DNA of 64,000 nt from Lacticaseibacillus rhamnosus (GCF_900636965.1 NZ_LR134331.1:1488001-1552000); one strand, 5' to 3'; positions 42,417 through 52,649 are shown, counted from the stretch's first letter. Numbers and translations: made by a program. Notes: generated from the sequence alone by a model not told the origin.

Positions 42417-44112
42417 TTTGTTCGTCCTCGTAGGTTGATGCCCAATCTGCTAGTTTCGAGAAGTAGACGCATTCACCCTTTGTGATGCCATAAACATGAT
42501 CGGCAAAATGTAGCCGGTTGGTTTTATGCGAAATCAGGATCATTTTAATCTTGAAAGTGTCCACGTAATGCCGCAGCAAACGGGAAACCTCGGCAAATCG
42601 AGCGGTATCAAGTGAGCTCAGGGTTTCATCAAGGATAATCAAGTCCTTTTCTTGCAAAAGCGCTCTTAATATCAGTAACAGTTGGCGATCACCATCCGCC
42701 AGCTTGTCAATGTTCGCACCGTCTTCACCCACCTGAGCTGATAAGGTTGTGCGCAAATAATCTAACCTAGCTTTCGACACACCAAGTTGTTCGAGGCGTT
42801 GCCAGACATTTTGCGTGGCATTATTTACCGAAAAACCTTGTAAGCTCTTCTCAATTGAAACGTGGAAAAGCGATTGGTCAACAGAGACGTAAGCAACGTT
42901 TGCTCCCATTTCAGAAGCTGATATTTTTGAAATCGGCGTCTTTGAATAGTCAATTTGCCCCTCGTACTGGTGCTGCAGGCCAACGATCGCCTTTGCAAGG
43001 GTGCTTTTCCCCGAACCGGACACACCGGACAACCCGATGATTTGTCCCGGTGCAATGGCCATATCGACTTTCTTTAGTACCTGGTGATCAAAATTTCTCA
43101 AGTTTGAAATATGGAGCCGAATAGTAGGTTTAGTAGGATAGGGACTGTTTCCTGATTGCATCACAAATTTGCGCTCCAATTCAGCAAGGTTGGCAAATGC
43201 ACCTTTGAGATATTGCACATTATTCGCGTGAAACTGCATGCTTTCCAAGGGTGCTTGAATTCTGGTAGCGTAATCGATCATCATATACACCGTCCCCAAC
43301 CCGATCACGCCGCGTAGGAAACTGTACCCGCCCAGTGCTAACGAGGTAACTTCCAAAAAGGCAATCAGCACCAGTGCGGCGATCCACGAACGATAAATAA
43401 AGCTCTGAGCATGTAATTCCAAAGGCAGCAGCTTATCGTACTGTTTATTAAACCAAGCAATGACGCGACTCGAAGCCTGCATCGGGGCCACGTCATTGTT
43501 ATTAACAAAAACATCTTGCAGAAAATCAGCCGTCTTTGCTTCCCTTTTTCGCAACTTAGGGATCACATCGTTGCCACTGGTATTAACGTGCCTTAAAACG
43601 AGAATCGAGAGAAGCAGATAACCAGTAAAAGCTGCCCCGATCAAAACTGACTGAAAAAACAAGACGCAAATAATCGTGATCACCTGAATCACATCTGACC
43701 ACACTGGAATTAAGGTTTGCTGGCAAAAAAGTCGGCACTGATCAATGTCCTTAGTCAGGCGGTCATTTAAGTCGCCGGTTTGAAAGGATTCAGAATCGCG
43801 AATTTCATCACCAAAGGAAATTAAGTTGAGGTATCCTTTTCGTACCCGGTGCGTCATTTTCAAAAAAACCACATACGAAAAAGCGCTGAAGACTGTGCGA
43901 CCGGCTAACAATATCAACCCTAGTGCTAGATAAATATAAAAATTGTGAAGAACGTTTGCGCTGCCGGGAACTGTCACGCCGTTGATCATGCGCTGAACAA
44001 AGACTTCAGCGTATACTGCACTGGCACTCAACGCCAAAGATATTAATAAGACCAGTCCTAATGTCAGCTTACCGCGGCTTGAAGCAATTTCGGATTTAAG
44101 TATTTTAGGCAT
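42400..44112 (-). CDS. ABC exporter half-transporter with intact Walker B
   Basis: The 570-residue partner. The membrane domain is about residues 1-320. The ATPase has Walker A GLSGVSGSGKSTLAKAI, an unusual signature KLADGDRQ in place of LSGGQ, Walker B LIILDETLSSLD with the catalytic Glu, and the switch histidine in ILISHKTNRL. There is no C39 peptidase domain, so it does not itself trim double-glycine leaders. ATG 44112 is preceded by AAGGAAG. A 17-codon ORF ends 16 bp upstream. Together with the 501-residue protein it forms a heterodimeric exporter of the general drug/peptide class. Confidence 0.9.
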   Translation of the reverse strand: MPKILKSEIASSRGKLTLGLVLLISLALSASAVYAEVFVQRMINGVTVPGSANVLHNFYIYLALGLILLAGRTVFSAFSYVVFLKMTHRVRKGYLNLISFGDEIRDSESFQTGDLNDRLTKDIDQCRLFCQQTLIPVWSDVIQVITIICVLFFQSVLIGAAFTGYLLLSILVLRHVNTSGNDVIPKLRKREAKTADFLQDVFVNNNDVAPMQASSRVIAWFNKQYDKLLPLELHAQSFIYRSWIAALVLIAFLEVTSLALGGYSFLRGVIGLGTVYMMIDYATRIQAPLESMQFHANNVQYLKGAFANLAELERKFVMQSGNSPYPTKPTIRLHISNLRNFDHQVLKKVDMAIAPGQIIGLSGVSGSGKSTLAKAIVGLQHQYEGQIDYSKTPISKISASEMGANVAYVSVDQSLFHVSIEKSLQGFSVNNATQNVWQRLEQLGVSKARLDYLRTTLSAQVGEDGANIDKLADGDRQLLLILRALLQEKDLIILDETLSSLDTARFAEVSRLLRHYVDTFKIKMILISHKTNRLHFADHVYGITKGECVYFSKLADWASTYEDEQNVKNS

Positions 44113-44128
44113 AAGCGCTTCCTTGTTA

Positions 44129-44182
44129 TTAGTATGAAATCTTAACTATCGGCGAGCCGTTAAACCGGATGGTATCCTTCAT
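44129..44182 (-). CDS. Possible 17-residue peptide gene upstream of the exporter
   Basis: A short ORF, MKDTIRFNGSPIVKISY, stops 16 bp before the exporter start codon, the spacing of an operon neighbour. Its own ribosome site is weak, the frame opens only a few codons upstream, and there are no cysteines or a double-glycine leader. It may be a leader peptide, an exported peptide, or chance. Only its position supports it. Confidence 0.25.
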   Translation of the reverse strand: MKDTIRFNGSPIVKISY

Positions 44183-44487
44183 TCTTAATGGCTTTTAATA
44201 TTAACAACCATCCATTGCGTATGTAGGATAGCAGTCGCCTGATAATCTCATTTTATTATCATCAGGCTATCATTATATTGTGAAACGGTCAACTAATGAT
44301 CTAATAAGTCGTGAATTATTTTTTGACTTCATCACCGGATCACGGCTTTACAGGTTTGATTTTCACGACAACAAAATAGAGCCGTCCAACCAATTGAACT
44401 TATCAACACCGCATCTGCTTAGGGTACGCGGAATTAATAGGTCAGTCGATAATTAGACGACTCTCTTAACTATAAAAATGTTAGCTG
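44183..44487. other. Intergenic region with a strong inverted repeat
   Basis: About 305 bp between nif3 (stop at 44488) and the exporter unit. GCCTGATAAT (44237-44246) and ATTATCATCAGGC (44255-44267) form a hairpin with one bulge and no T-run, about 125-155 bp before the exporter start. It could be an operator for an unlinked regulator or an mRNA leader. No terminator for nif3 was found with confidence. Confidence 0.45.
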
Positions 44488-45282
44488 TTACATAAACGTA
44501 AACGGATCGGTCGACAATTTCGATGGAATTGCCTTGACGTCCCAACCTTCAGCAACCGCCCATTCGTTGATCAACCCGGCAACTTTTCCTTTCATGATCG
44601 CTTCGATGTGATGGCCCGGATCAATCACAGGTAAATCCGCCGCCAGCATATCGTGAGCCGTATGATAGTAAACATCGCCGGTAATGAAGACATCGGCACC
44701 AGCCGCTTTGGCATCGTTGAAGGCATCGCCGCCATCGCCACCAAGAATGGCAACTTTTCGAACCGGCCGCTCCAAGTCACGAGCAACAACGCGTAAGCCT
44801 TTGACGTGATACGCTGCTTTGACTTGTTCAATAAAGGCCTCAAGCCGGATCGATTCAGGCAACAAACCGATTCGGCCCATATTCGCACCTTCACCTTCGT
44901 TAATAAACGGCACGACTTGAGTCAAACCCAGCGCATCGGCCAGCCAATCATTCATGCCTTCCTGAACCCGATCCAAATTGGTATGGGCGCTATAAACTAA
45001 CAGGTCATCTTTTAAAATCTGCGCGTACATCGCATTTTGCGGAACCCGTAAGTCCAGATTGTGAACCGAATGAAACATTGCCGGGTGATGGGAAAAGATC
45101 ATGTCAGCATGAACCGTTTCAGCTTCGGCCACCACCTCAGGACGAACGTCTAAGGTCACCAACACGGTTTTAACGGGACGATCAGGGTTGCCTAATTGTA
45201 AGCCACTGGGATCGCGCTCCATAGCAAGGCTTAAAGGCGCATAGTCTTCAAAACGATTGATAATATCTTTACCGGTTGTCAT
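44488..45282 (-). CDS. Nif3-like dinuclear metal protein (GTP cyclohydrolase I type 2 family)
   Basis: A 264-residue Nif3/YqfO-type protein forming hexameric rings with two metal ions per subunit. Metal ligands: HH in MIFSHHPAMFHSV (about 64-76), D in SAHTNLD (near 103), and H/E at the C-terminal part in DPGHHIEAIMKG. The long insert domain of Bacillus YqfO is missing, giving the short form. ATG 45282 matches family starts (TTGKDIINRF); a GTG at 45288 lies nearer the AGGAGG site and is possible. Overlaps trmK by 14 bp, as the pair does in many Firmicutes. The biochemical role is still unclear. Confidence 0.88.
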   Translation of the reverse strand: MTTGKDIINRFEDYAPLSLAMERDPSGLQLGNPDRPVKTVLVTLDVRPEVVAEAETVHADMIFSHHPAMFHSVHNLDLRVPQNAMYAQILKDDLLVYSAHTNLDRVQEGMNDWLADALGLTQVVPFINEGEGANMGRIGLLPESIRLEAFIEQVKAAYHVKGLRVVARDLERPVRKVAILGGDGGDAFNDAKAAGADVFITGDVYYHTAHDMLAADLPVIDPGHHIEAIMKGKVAGLINEWAVAEGWDVKAIPSKLSTDPFTFM

Positions 45283-45979
45283 GTGCACTTAATTCCTCCT
45301 TAATTAATGCCAGCAGGTGCTCCTGTTCACGAATTTTGGCCAATGGTACCATTTTTGCATCGGCTAATCCTTCAAGTACCGCTTCAGTTTTTTCGGCTTC
45401 ACGGTGCATCTTTTTCATGAAAGTCGGGCTTTTTTGACGGCGCAGAATCGGACCAAAGCGCAGGTCTGCTTCTGAGTAGGGTACATCGGGTCTGGTTTTG
45501 CCTGCTGCCATCATTTCGTAAATATGGCCTTCATCTTCTATAATTTGTTCACCGATAATGCCATAACCGTGTTTATCTAGCCATAGTCGAACATCGTACT
45601 GGTGACGATTAGGTGCCAGTACCAGCGTCTCGGTGCCATCCAACTGCGGCTGACCGGCCTCGAGGATGTTCGTAATGAGCTGGCCACCCATTCCGGCAAT
45701 CACAATCGTTGAAATGGCATCAGCAGGGTGAATGCCGGCTAACCCATCTGCTTGGCGGACGCTGATTTGGTCTGTCAAACCAGCGTCCGCGACATTTTGC
45801 TTGGCAATTGCAACGGGTCCGGCGCCAATGTCACTGGCAACGGCGAATTTAATGATGCCGCGTTGCACGAGGTCAATCGGCAAGAAAGCATGATCCGTGC
45901 CAATGTCGGCTAGGCGCTCGTTTGGTTCGATAAACGCGCGAATCGCCTGTAGCCGTTTTGATAAATGTATATGATCCAT
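45269..45979 (-). CDS. trmK: tRNA (adenine22-N1)-methyltransferase TrmK
   Basis: A 236-residue Rossmann methyltransferase making m1A22 in tRNA. Visible: RLADIGTDHAFLPIDLVQRG (about 22-41, SAM motif I), ASDIGAGPVAIAKQN, VIAGMGGQLITNILEAG (about 88-104) and LVLAPNRHQYDVRLWL. A coiled-coil-like C-terminal segment (about 165-236) is typical for TrmK. ATG 45979. It follows rpoD by 190 bp with a terminator between, and is translationally coupled to nif3. Confidence 0.93.
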   Translation of the reverse strand: MDHIHLSKRLQAIRAFIEPNERLADIGTDHAFLPIDLVQRGIIKFAVASDIGAGPVAIAKQNVADAGLTDQISVRQADGLAGIHPADAISTIVIAGMGGQLITNILEAGQPQLDGTETLVLAPNRHQYDVRLWLDKHGYGIIGEQIIEDEGHIYEMMAAGKTRPDVPYSEADLRFGPILRRQKSPTFMKKMHREAEKTEAVLEGLADAKMVPLAKIREQEHLLALIKEELSAHDNR

Positions 45980-46124
45980 GAATTTACTGTCCCCTCATCT
46001 GATTAACAGCTTTTATTATAACAAACTGATGTCACGGTGCTGGTATTGTCGCTAAAAAGGTTCAGATTCTTATTGTGTGGCGGTTGTGTTTCAAAATAGC
46101 ATCTGACCGGCCGCGCCAAGTCGC

Positions 46125-46159
46125 AAAAAGCCGCCATCTCAAATGAGACAGCGGCTTTG
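46125..46159 (-). terminator. Terminator of the dnaG-rpoD operon
   Basis: AAAGCCGC and GCGGCTTT pair, with TCTCA and TGAGA as the inner helix; on the minus strand it runs into a T-run, 9 bp after the rpoD stop. Confidence 0.85.
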
Positions 46160-46167
46160 TCAGTTGC

Positions 46168-47418
46168 TTATTCAAGAAAATCCTTAAGCTGCTTGGAACG
46201 GCTCGGGTGGCGGAGTTTCCGCAATGCCTTGGCTTCAATCTGACGAATGCGTTCACGGGTCACGCCAAAGACTTTGCCGACTTCTTCCAGCGTGCGGGTC
46301 CGGCCATCGTCAAGTCCAAAGCGCAGCCGCAAAACATTTTCTTCGCGGTCAGTCAAAGTGTCAAGCACGCTCTCCAACTGTTCCTTGAGCAATTCGTAGG
46401 AAGCGTGATCTTCTGGACTGGTAGCGTCTTGGTCTTCAATGAAGTCGCCGAGGTGTGAATCGTCCTCTTCACCGATTGGCGTTTCCAAGGACACTGGCTC
46501 TTGGGCGATCTTCAAAATTTCGCGGACTTTTTCGGTTGGCATATCCATCTCGGCACCGATTTCTTCAGGAGTTGGTTCGCGGCCAAGATCCTGAAGCAGT
46601 TGACGCTGAATCCGAATCAGTTTATTAATGGTTTCAACCATATGAACAGGAATTCGAATCGTCCGGGCTTGGTCAGCAATCGCGCGGGTGATCGCCTGCC
46701 GAATCCACCAGGTGGCGTAGGTGGAGAACTTGAAGCCTTTGCGGTAATCAAACTTCTCGACCGCCTTCATCAAGCCCATGTTACCTTCCTGAATCAAATC
46801 CAGAAACTGCATGCCACGACCAACGTAGCGCTTAGCAATAGAAACCACCAGTCGTAAGTTAGCTTCGGCCAGTCGTTGCTTGGCTTCTTGATCACCTTGT
46901 TCGATCTTCAAAGCAAGGGCAACTTCTTCATCAGCGGTCAGCAATGAAACCCGGCCGATTTCCTTAAGATACATCCGCACTGGGTCGTTAATCTTAACCC
47001 CGGATGGCGCGGACATATCGCTCATTTCCTTCTTGGAAACCTTTTTTTGCTTCTTGAGGCTGATCGTGGCCGGTTCGCCGTTTTCGTCAACAATCGCGAT
47101 CCCGTTGTCTTCGATTTTCTGCATTAAATCATCGATGGCGGTACTCTTTAGCTCAAATGGCTTGATCAGTTTAGAGGTTAAATCGTCTTCGGTGATCTGC
47201 TTTTTCTTCTTATAATCTTTGATGACAGCTTTGACGGCATCATCATAAGCCTTAGTCGTTGTGTGACTCTTGCTAGCGGTAGTCTTCTTGGCCGTTGTTT
47301 TCTTGGTTGCGGTCTTCTTGGTCGCAGCCTTTGATTCGGTTGCTGCTTTGGTTGAAGCTGCAGCCGTTGTCTTCTTTGTGGTCTTGCTTACTTCAGTTGC
47401 TGTTTTTTTATCAGCCAT
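46168..47418 (-). CDS. rpoD: Primary RNA polymerase sigma factor (SigA/RpoD)
   Basis: A 416-residue housekeeping sigma-70 factor. Regions: 1.2 with [20 protein letters not shown] (about 147-166), 2.1-2.4 with [20 protein letters not shown] through [20 protein letters not shown], region 3, and 4.2 with [20 protein letters not shown] near the C-terminus. The first about 60 residues are an extension almost wholly of Thr, Lys and Ala, longer than the Bacillus form, and coded by nearly repeated codons. ATG 47418 has GGGGAGG upstream, 14 bp after dnaG. The dnaG-rpoD pair is the conserved macromolecular synthesis operon. Confidence 0.97.
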   Translation of the reverse strand: MADKKTATEVSKTTKKTTAAASTKAATESKAATKKTATKKTTAKKTTASKSHTTTKAYDDAVKAVIKDYKKKKQITEDDLTSKLIKPFELKSTAIDDLMQKIEDNGIAIVDENGEPATISLKKQKKVSKKEMSDMSAPSGVKINDPVRMYLKEIGRVSLLTADEEVALALKIEQGDQEAKQRLAEANLRLVVSIAKRYVGRGMQFLDLIQEGNMGLMKAVEKFDYRKGFKFSTYATWWIRQAITRAIADQARTIRIPVHMVETINKLIRIQRQLLQDLGREPTPEEIGAEMDMPTEKVREILKIAQEPVSLETPIGEEDDSHLGDFIEDQDATSPEDHASYELLKEQLESVLDTLTDREENVLRLRFGLDDGRTRTLEEVGKVFGVTRERIRQIEAKALRKLRHPSRSKQLKDFLE

Positions 47419-47431
47419 TAAAGTTCCTCCC

Positions 47432-49201
47432 CTAGCCTTGTTGTTGCTTCAAAAGTTTCATGAGATTCACATATTGCACCGTTAATTCGCCTTGTTTCTG
47501 TTTGTCACCCAATCGCTGTGCCTCGGTAATGGCTTGTTTAATCGCCTGCAGCCGCGAAACAGTTGACGCCGACGTGATCGTCTGGATTAACTCGTCAATC
47601 GTGGCCTCGCTTGCTTCCGGCAGTGACTGCATCGCGACATCAGCCGCCACCCCGCTGAGTTCAGGATCAACCCGATCTAAAAATCCTGCAAGCTCACCAT
47701 CCGGCTGTTCATGCAAAAAGCGCAACCAGCCAGTGAAAAGTGTTTGAAAATACGGCGTTGGAAATACAAAAGTCGCATTTTTCAAGCGTTGCATCACAAG
47801 GTCATCGTGCCAGACATAGTACAATAACTGGCGCTGAGCCGCGGTGTAGCGATCCAGCGGGCGAACGGGTTGATCGGCAATCGGTGGCTGAGCTGCGGCC
47901 GGTCGCCTGGTTTGCGGACTCGGCAGGCTTTGATTGAGCGCGGCAATGGGCACCTCGGTCGTCTCTGCCAGCTGTTTGACGTAAACCGCCCGAGCAACCG
48001 GATCACTGATTTTGCCAATGATGCGTAAGGCCGCATTCAGATAAGTCAACTTGGCCTGATCGTTGTGCATGTCCACACCACGGGCCAGAAATTGTAACAT
48101 AAAAGCAGTTGGTGTCAAAACCGACTTGACTTGTGCTTGAAAGGCTTCTGCTCCCCGTGCGCGAATGTACTCATCCGGATCCATGCCATCCGGTAAAACG
48201 ACCACATCCGTTTGCAGGCGAGGATGATCAGCCAGCATGGTGACAGCCCGTTCAATCGCTTTTTGACCCGGTTCATCACCATCGTAGCAAACGGTTAACC
48301 GTTTGCTCAAATGACTGATGATATCGACTTGTTCCGTGGTCAAACTGGTTCCCATTGAGGCGATCCCGGTTTTAACGCCAGCTTGATACGCCGCAATCAC
48401 ATCCATATACCCTTCAAAAAGGATCGGGCCACCATCACGCCCAAACTCGGCTTTGGCGCGATGAAGGTTAAATAAAATATCCCGCTTGTTGAAAAGCTTG
48501 GTTTCCGGACTGTTTAAATACTTAGCCTGGGACTTATCTGACTGTAAAATCCGCCCGGAAAAGCCGACCACCTTGCCATTAGCATCCGTTAACGGAAACA
48601 TCACCCGATCATTGAAACGATCAAACAACTTACCGGCCTGATCTTCAACAAATAGGCCACTGGCGCGCTGATCCTGATATTCAACATGGCGATTATTAAG
48701 AAATGCTACCAATAGATTACGTTCTTCAGGCGCATAACCCAGTTTGAATTCTTCAATCGTTTCGTCGGTTAACCCGCGTTTATGCAGGTAAGCCAGTGCA
48801 GCTTCACCTTTTTCCGTGTTTACCAAAATATGGTGATAAAGATCAGCAGTATCCTGAAGAATGTGTTGCTGCTTGGCAACTTCAGGATCAACCGGCGCTG
48901 CCTGACCCACTTGGACGTCAAGCGGAATACCAGCAAAATCGGCTACCTTTTTAACTGCCTCAGGAAAGGTCGCGTTGTCATAATCCATGACAAACTTGAA
49001 AACATTACCGCCACGTCCGCATGAAAAACAATGAAAAATCTGTTTGGATTCATTAACGGAAAAAGACGGTGTGTGCTCTTCGTGAAAAGGACAAAGGCCA
49101 AAAAGATTTTGTCCGGTCTTTCGTAGTTGCACATACTGCCCAATGTAATCGGCAATATTGACCGCTTTTAAGACTTGATCGACTGTGGCCTCGGGAATCA
49201 T
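47432..49201 (-). CDS. dnaG: DNA primase
   Basis: A 589-residue primase making RNA primers at replication forks. It has an N-terminal CHC2 zinc finger ([20 protein letters not shown] then HCFSCGRGG, about 38-66), the RNA polymerase core with Toprim motifs ([15 protein letters not shown] near 260 and [15 protein letters not shown] near 310), and a C-terminal helicase-binding domain (about 445-589). ATG 49201; the ribosome site is weak. The gene lies 14 bp before rpoD. Upstream comes the glyS terminator, so the operon probably starts between. Confidence 0.96.
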   Translation of the reverse strand: MIPEATVDQVLKAVNIADYIGQYVQLRKTGQNLFGLCPFHEEHTPSFSVNESKQIFHCFSCGRGGNVFKFVMDYDNATFPEAVKKVADFAGIPLDVQVGQAAPVDPEVAKQQHILQDTADLYHHILVNTEKGEAALAYLHKRGLTDETIEEFKLGYAPEERNLLVAFLNNRHVEYQDQRASGLFVEDQAGKLFDRFNDRVMFPLTDANGKVVGFSGRILQSDKSQAKYLNSPETKLFNKRDILFNLHRAKAEFGRDGGPILFEGYMDVIAAYQAGVKTGIASMGTSLTTEQVDIISHLSKRLTVCYDGDEPGQKAIERAVTMLADHPRLQTDVVVLPDGMDPDEYIRARGAEAFQAQVKSVLTPTAFMLQFLARGVDMHNDQAKLTYLNAALRIIGKISDPVARAVYVKQLAETTEVPIAALNQSLPSPQTRRPAAAQPPIADQPVRPLDRYTAAQRQLLYYVWHDDLVMQRLKNATFVFPTPYFQTLFTGWLRFLHEQPDGELAGFLDRVDPELSGVAADVAMQSLPEASEATIDELIQTITSASTVSRLQAIKQAITEAQRLGDKQKQGELTVQYVNLMKLLKQQQG

Positions 49202-49288
49202 TCCGGCGATATCAGCTCACTCCCTTCCCATGGCGAATGGCATTGCAAGCATTGCGCCACCACGACTTGAACCGATTGAAATAGCGGT

Positions 49289-49325
49289 AAAAAGTCGCAC
49301 TTCTGACGTGAAATGCGACTTTTAT
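49289..49325 (-). terminator. Terminator of glyQS
   Basis: AAAAAGTCGCA pairs with TGCGACTTTTA around a loop that can also pair in part. It lies about 60 bp after the glyS stop. Confidence 0.82.
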
Positions 49326-49386
49326 ATAGTCTATCGGCATAATAATACAAGATATAGTATAGCCTGATGAATCAAGAAAAGCAAGT

Positions 49387-51456
49387 CTATTTGACAATCA
49401 CTTGGCTAACGTCACCAAATTGGCGGATTAACTGGGCAAGCTGCTGCAAGGTAGCAAGGCGATTTTCGCGAACAGCCTTATCATCTGCCATCACCATCGT
49501 CGCATCAAAATAGGCATCAATCGGCTTAGCCAAGGCTTTTAATGCTTGATAATCCGCTTCAGTCGGTTCAGCAGCAAATGTTTTGGCAGTTGTTGTCACT
49601 GCATCATGTAGTTGACCTTCAGTCGGATTTTCAAACTTAGTCGGATCAACCGCTGTGGTTACCGTTTGCTTACCGGTAATCCGCAAGACCCGCCCCAAGG
49701 CTCCCATCACCGGCTTGAAATCAGAATCGGCAGCATGCTGGGTCAGTAGCTTAGCAGCATCCAAAATACCGGCAATATCGGCATCGCTGCGAACGGTGAC
49801 GGCATCAACGATATCGTGCCGAATTTTTTGACCTTGCAACAACTGCTTGGCCCGATCAATCATGAAATCGTTAAGTTCTTGTTGGTGCGCGGCAAAATCA
49901 AGTCCGTTCGTTTGATCAGCTTCAGCCAAGGCTTTAGCAATGGTCGGCTGTAGGCTAGCCAGCGCAAACGGCCAGTCATGTTCGGCAATCATGCGCACAA
50001 TACCGTATGCCTGACGCCGCAACGCATAAGGATCGTTGGAACCACTTGGAATTAAGTCAACGGCAAAGAAGCTCATCAGCGAATCTAGCTTATCCGCAAT
50101 TGCCAGCACCGTGCCGACTAGACTTTGCGGTAAGGCGCCATCTGCCGCGATTGGTTCGTAGTGTTCCGCAATTGCCTGAGCGACGGCAGGTTTTTCGCCG
50201 GCAAGCTGGGCATAATGTTCGCCCATAATCCCTTGTAATTCAGGAAATTCGCCGACCATTGACGTGACAAGATCGAATTTGTAGATCGAAGCGGCGCGAT
50301 CTAGATCAGCTTTTTCGTCCGCGGTCAAGCCGAATTGATCAGCAAGTAACGCGGCAATGACTTTGGTGCGCGCCATTTTGTCGTACATTGAGCTGATTTT
50401 GTCATGGAAACTAACCGCTTTAAGGCGCTCAACGTCTTCAGCAATGCTGCGTTTCTGGTCTTCGGCATAGAAGAACGCTGCATCTTCCAAGCGCGCCGTT
50501 AGCACTTTTTCGTTGCCCGCAATCACATTGTTCAAATGATCGTGGTTGCCATTACGCACGCCAATAAACGCATTGACCATTTTGCCTGCCTGATCACGAG
50601 CATAGAAGTAACGCTGGTTATCTTTCATTGAAGTAATCAGCACTGCTTCCGGAATTGCCAGATATTTCGGATCAAACGTACCGGCAAAAGCTGTCGGCCA
50701 TTCGACTAAATTGTTAACTTCTTCCAATAAGTCACTATCGAGTTCGATCTGCCATTGATGATCAGTGGCAATTTGCTCGATTTGTTCCCGAATCAACTGT
50801 TTGCGTGCAGCCGGTTCTACAATCACAAACTGGTCTTTCAACGCCGCAACATAAGCATCGGCATTAGGCAGCGTCACTGGCTTACCGAGGAATCGGTGCC
50901 CTTGGGTGACCCGCCCTGCTTCAACATCCAATAACTTCATCGGCACAACGGTATCATCTAGCAGACTCACTAACCAATGAATCGGACGAATGTACTCAAA
51001 ATCATATGCTCCCCATTTCATTCGCGTCGGGAACGTCAGGCCTTTAATGACATCAAGCATGCCAGGCAAAATCTCGGCAGCTTCCTTACCTTTAATCGCC
51101 TTATGCAGATAAACATAATCAACGCCTTTAATCGTCTTAAACACGATGTCATCCGGCGTCATCCCTTGACTGCGGGAAAATCCGATGGCAGCTTTGGTCC
51201 AATTACCATCCGCATCTTGAGCGATTTTCTTGGCCGGACCTTTAACATCGGTTTCAACGTCTGCCTGTTTAGCGGCTAAATCGTGAACCAGCAGCGCAAG
51301 CCGACGCGGGGTCGCGTACCGGTCAATTTGGCCATGCTCAAGGTGATTGGCTTTCAAAAAGGCAACGGTTTTGTCGTGAAATTGGTTAATACTTGGCGTG
51401 ACAACATGGGCCGGCATGTCTTCAAGGCCAATTTCAATCAGATAGTCATGCGTCAT
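49387..51456 (-). CDS. glyS: Glycyl-tRNA synthetase beta subunit
   Basis: The 689-residue beta chain of the alpha2beta2 bacterial glycyl-tRNA synthetase. It opens with the family start THDYLIEIGLEDMPAHVV, has the tRNA-binding and HD-like parts (ITSMKDNQRYFYARDQAGKM near 275, LRRQAYGIVRMI near 505), and ends in an ArgRS-like anticodon domain (about 570-689). ATG 51456 has GGAGGTGC upstream and follows the glyQ stop by one base; a longer frame to 51531 runs into glyQ and has no support. Its expression is set by the T-box in front of glyQ. Confidence 0.96.
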   Translation of the reverse strand: MTHDYLIEIGLEDMPAHVVTPSINQFHDKTVAFLKANHLEHGQIDRYATPRRLALLVHDLAAKQADVETDVKGPAKKIAQDADGNWTKAAIGFSRSQGMTPDDIVFKTIKGVDYVYLHKAIKGKEAAEILPGMLDVIKGLTFPTRMKWGAYDFEYIRPIHWLVSLLDDTVVPMKLLDVEAGRVTQGHRFLGKPVTLPNADAYVAALKDQFVIVEPAARKQLIREQIEQIATDHQWQIELDSDLLEEVNNLVEWPTAFAGTFDPKYLAIPEAVLITSMKDNQRYFYARDQAGKMVNAFIGVRNGNHDHLNNVIAGNEKVLTARLEDAAFFYAEDQKRSIAEDVERLKAVSFHDKISSMYDKMARTKVIAALLADQFGLTADEKADLDRAASIYKFDLVTSMVGEFPELQGIMGEHYAQLAGEKPAVAQAIAEHYEPIAADGALPQSLVGTVLAIADKLDSLMSFFAVDLIPSGSNDPYALRRQAYGIVRMIAEHDWPFALASLQPTIAKALAEADQTNGLDFAAHQQELNDFMIDRAKQLLQGQKIRHDIVDAVTVRSDADIAGILDAAKLLTQHAADSDFKPVMGALGRVLRITGKQTVTTAVDPTKFENPTEGQLHDAVTTTAKTFAAEPTEADYQALKALAKPIDAYFDATMVMADDKAVRENRLATLQQLAQLIRQFGDVSQVIVK

Positions 51457-51457
51457 G

Positions 51458-52354
51458 TTATTGCACCTCCGTTTTGTGCTGCAGCAATGGGAAACCAAGC
51501 TTCTTACGTTCCGCAACGAAAGCGCGCGCAACTTTATGCGCCATTTTGCGGATGCGACTCATATAACCGGCACGTTCAGTCACCGAAACCGCACCGCGCG
51601 CATCCAGCAGGTTAAACGTATGGCTGCATTTAAGAATGTAATCATAAGCCGGGTGAACCAACCCTAGATCCATCAAGCGCCATGCTTCTTTTTCATAAGC
51701 GTCAAAAAACTTCAGCAGCATAGCTTGATCGCTGACTTCAAACGCGTATTTACTGTGTTCGTATTCAGGTTCTTTGAAAATATCGCCGTATAAAACGCCA
51801 TCGCCCCATTCAAGATCAAAGACACTGTTCACGTCTTGGATATAGGAAGCTAACCGTTCAACGCCATAGGTAATTTCGCTGGTCACCGGCGAAACTTCAA
51901 GACCGCCAACAACTTGAAAATACGTGAATTGACTGACTTCCATGCCATCGAGCCAAACTTCCCAGCCAACCCCGGCACAGCCCATGGACGGATTTTCCCA
52001 GTTATCTTCAACAAAGCGGATATCGTGTTCCAATGGGTTAATGCCAAGTGCCGCCAGTGAATCCAAATAGTAATCCTGGATGTTTTCCGGTGATGGCTTC
52101 ATGACAACCTGGAACTGATGGTGCTGGAAAAGTCGGTTCGGGTTCTCGCCATAACGACCGTCAGCTGGGCGGCGTGACGGCTCAACGTAAGCAGCATTCC
52201 AAGGCTCCGGTCCGATTGCCCGCAAAAAAGTATACGGACTCATGGTACCGGCTCCTTTTTCAACATCATAAGCTTGCATCAACATACAACCCTTATCGCC
52301 CCAGAATTTTTGAAGCGTCTGGATCATCGTTTGGATGTCCATTTTTGTCGTCAT
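51458..52354 (-). CDS. glyQ: Glycyl-tRNA synthetase alpha subunit
   Basis: The 298-residue catalytic alpha chain that forms glycyl-adenylate. Family hallmarks are [20 protein letters not shown] (about 11-30), [40 protein letters not shown] and [23 protein letters not shown] [22 protein letters not shown] 52354 has AAAGAGGTAA upstream. It sits about 60 bp behind the terminator of a glycine T-box leader and is co-transcribed with glyS. Confidence 0.97.
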   Translation of the reverse strand: MTTKMDIQTMIQTLQKFWGDKGCMLMQAYDVEKGAGTMSPYTFLRAIGPEPWNAAYVEPSRRPADGRYGENPNRLFQHHQFQVVMKPSPENIQDYYLDSLAALGINPLEHDIRFVEDNWENPSMGCAGVGWEVWLDGMEVSQFTYFQVVGGLEVSPVTSEITYGVERLASYIQDVNSVFDLEWGDGVLYGDIFKEPEYEHSKYAFEVSDQAMLLKFFDAYEKEAWRLMDLGLVHPAYDYILKCSHTFNLLDARGAVSVTERAGYMSRIRKMAHKVARAFVAERKKLGFPLLQHKTEVQ

Positions 52355-52415
52355 GATTACCTCTTTCCCGGTGAATCAAAGTCTGGCGTGGGTAGCATAA
52401 ATGTCCATATACATG

Positions 52416-52618
52416 AAAACGTCCCTACGCCAAGATATGGCGTAGGGACGCTTCTGCGCGGTTCCACCCTACTTCAGATAGACCGAATCTACCTGCAGCT
52501 TTGTCATTTGGTTCGAAAACGCCAATCACATTCACCACCATCAGGCTTACACTATCCCTGACTCGCTTGGGTTTGGTACAAATGCGACCCTTTTTCTCAT
52601 CACCGATTCAATTTCCTT
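52416..52618 (-). promoter_or_regulatory. Glycine T-box riboswitch of glyQS
   Basis: The leader binds uncharged tRNA-Gly. On the minus strand: GATGAGAAAAAGGGTCGC opens stem I, whose lower helix pairs CATTTG (5') with CAAATG (3'). A GGC specifier (plus strand 52521-52523) lies just before that 3' strand. The T-box AGGGTGGAACCGCG (plus 52458-52471) has UGGA to pair with the UCCA end of tRNA-Gly. The terminator CGTCCCTACGCC with GGCGTAGGGACG (52420-52450) is followed by TTTT. With uncharged tRNA bound, the antiterminator forms and glyQS is read. Confidence 0.93.
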
Positions 52619-52621
52619 ATT

Positions 52622-52649
52622 AGTATAGCATCGCGGCTAGGGGTGTCAA
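52622..52649 (-). promoter_or_regulatory. Promoter of glyQS
   Basis: On the minus strand TTGACA (52649-52644), a 16-bp spacer and TATACT (52627-52622) lie just before the T-box leader. Confidence 0.85.

Noticed and set aside
44129-44182. Classic double-glycine bacteriocin precursor
   Set aside because: The 17-residue ORF has no GG leader and the exporter has no C39 peptidase domain; kept only as a possible small gene.
51457-51531. Longer start for glyS
   Set aside because: It would extend 75 bp into glyQ; the family start MTHDYLIEIG has its own GGAGG site at 51456.
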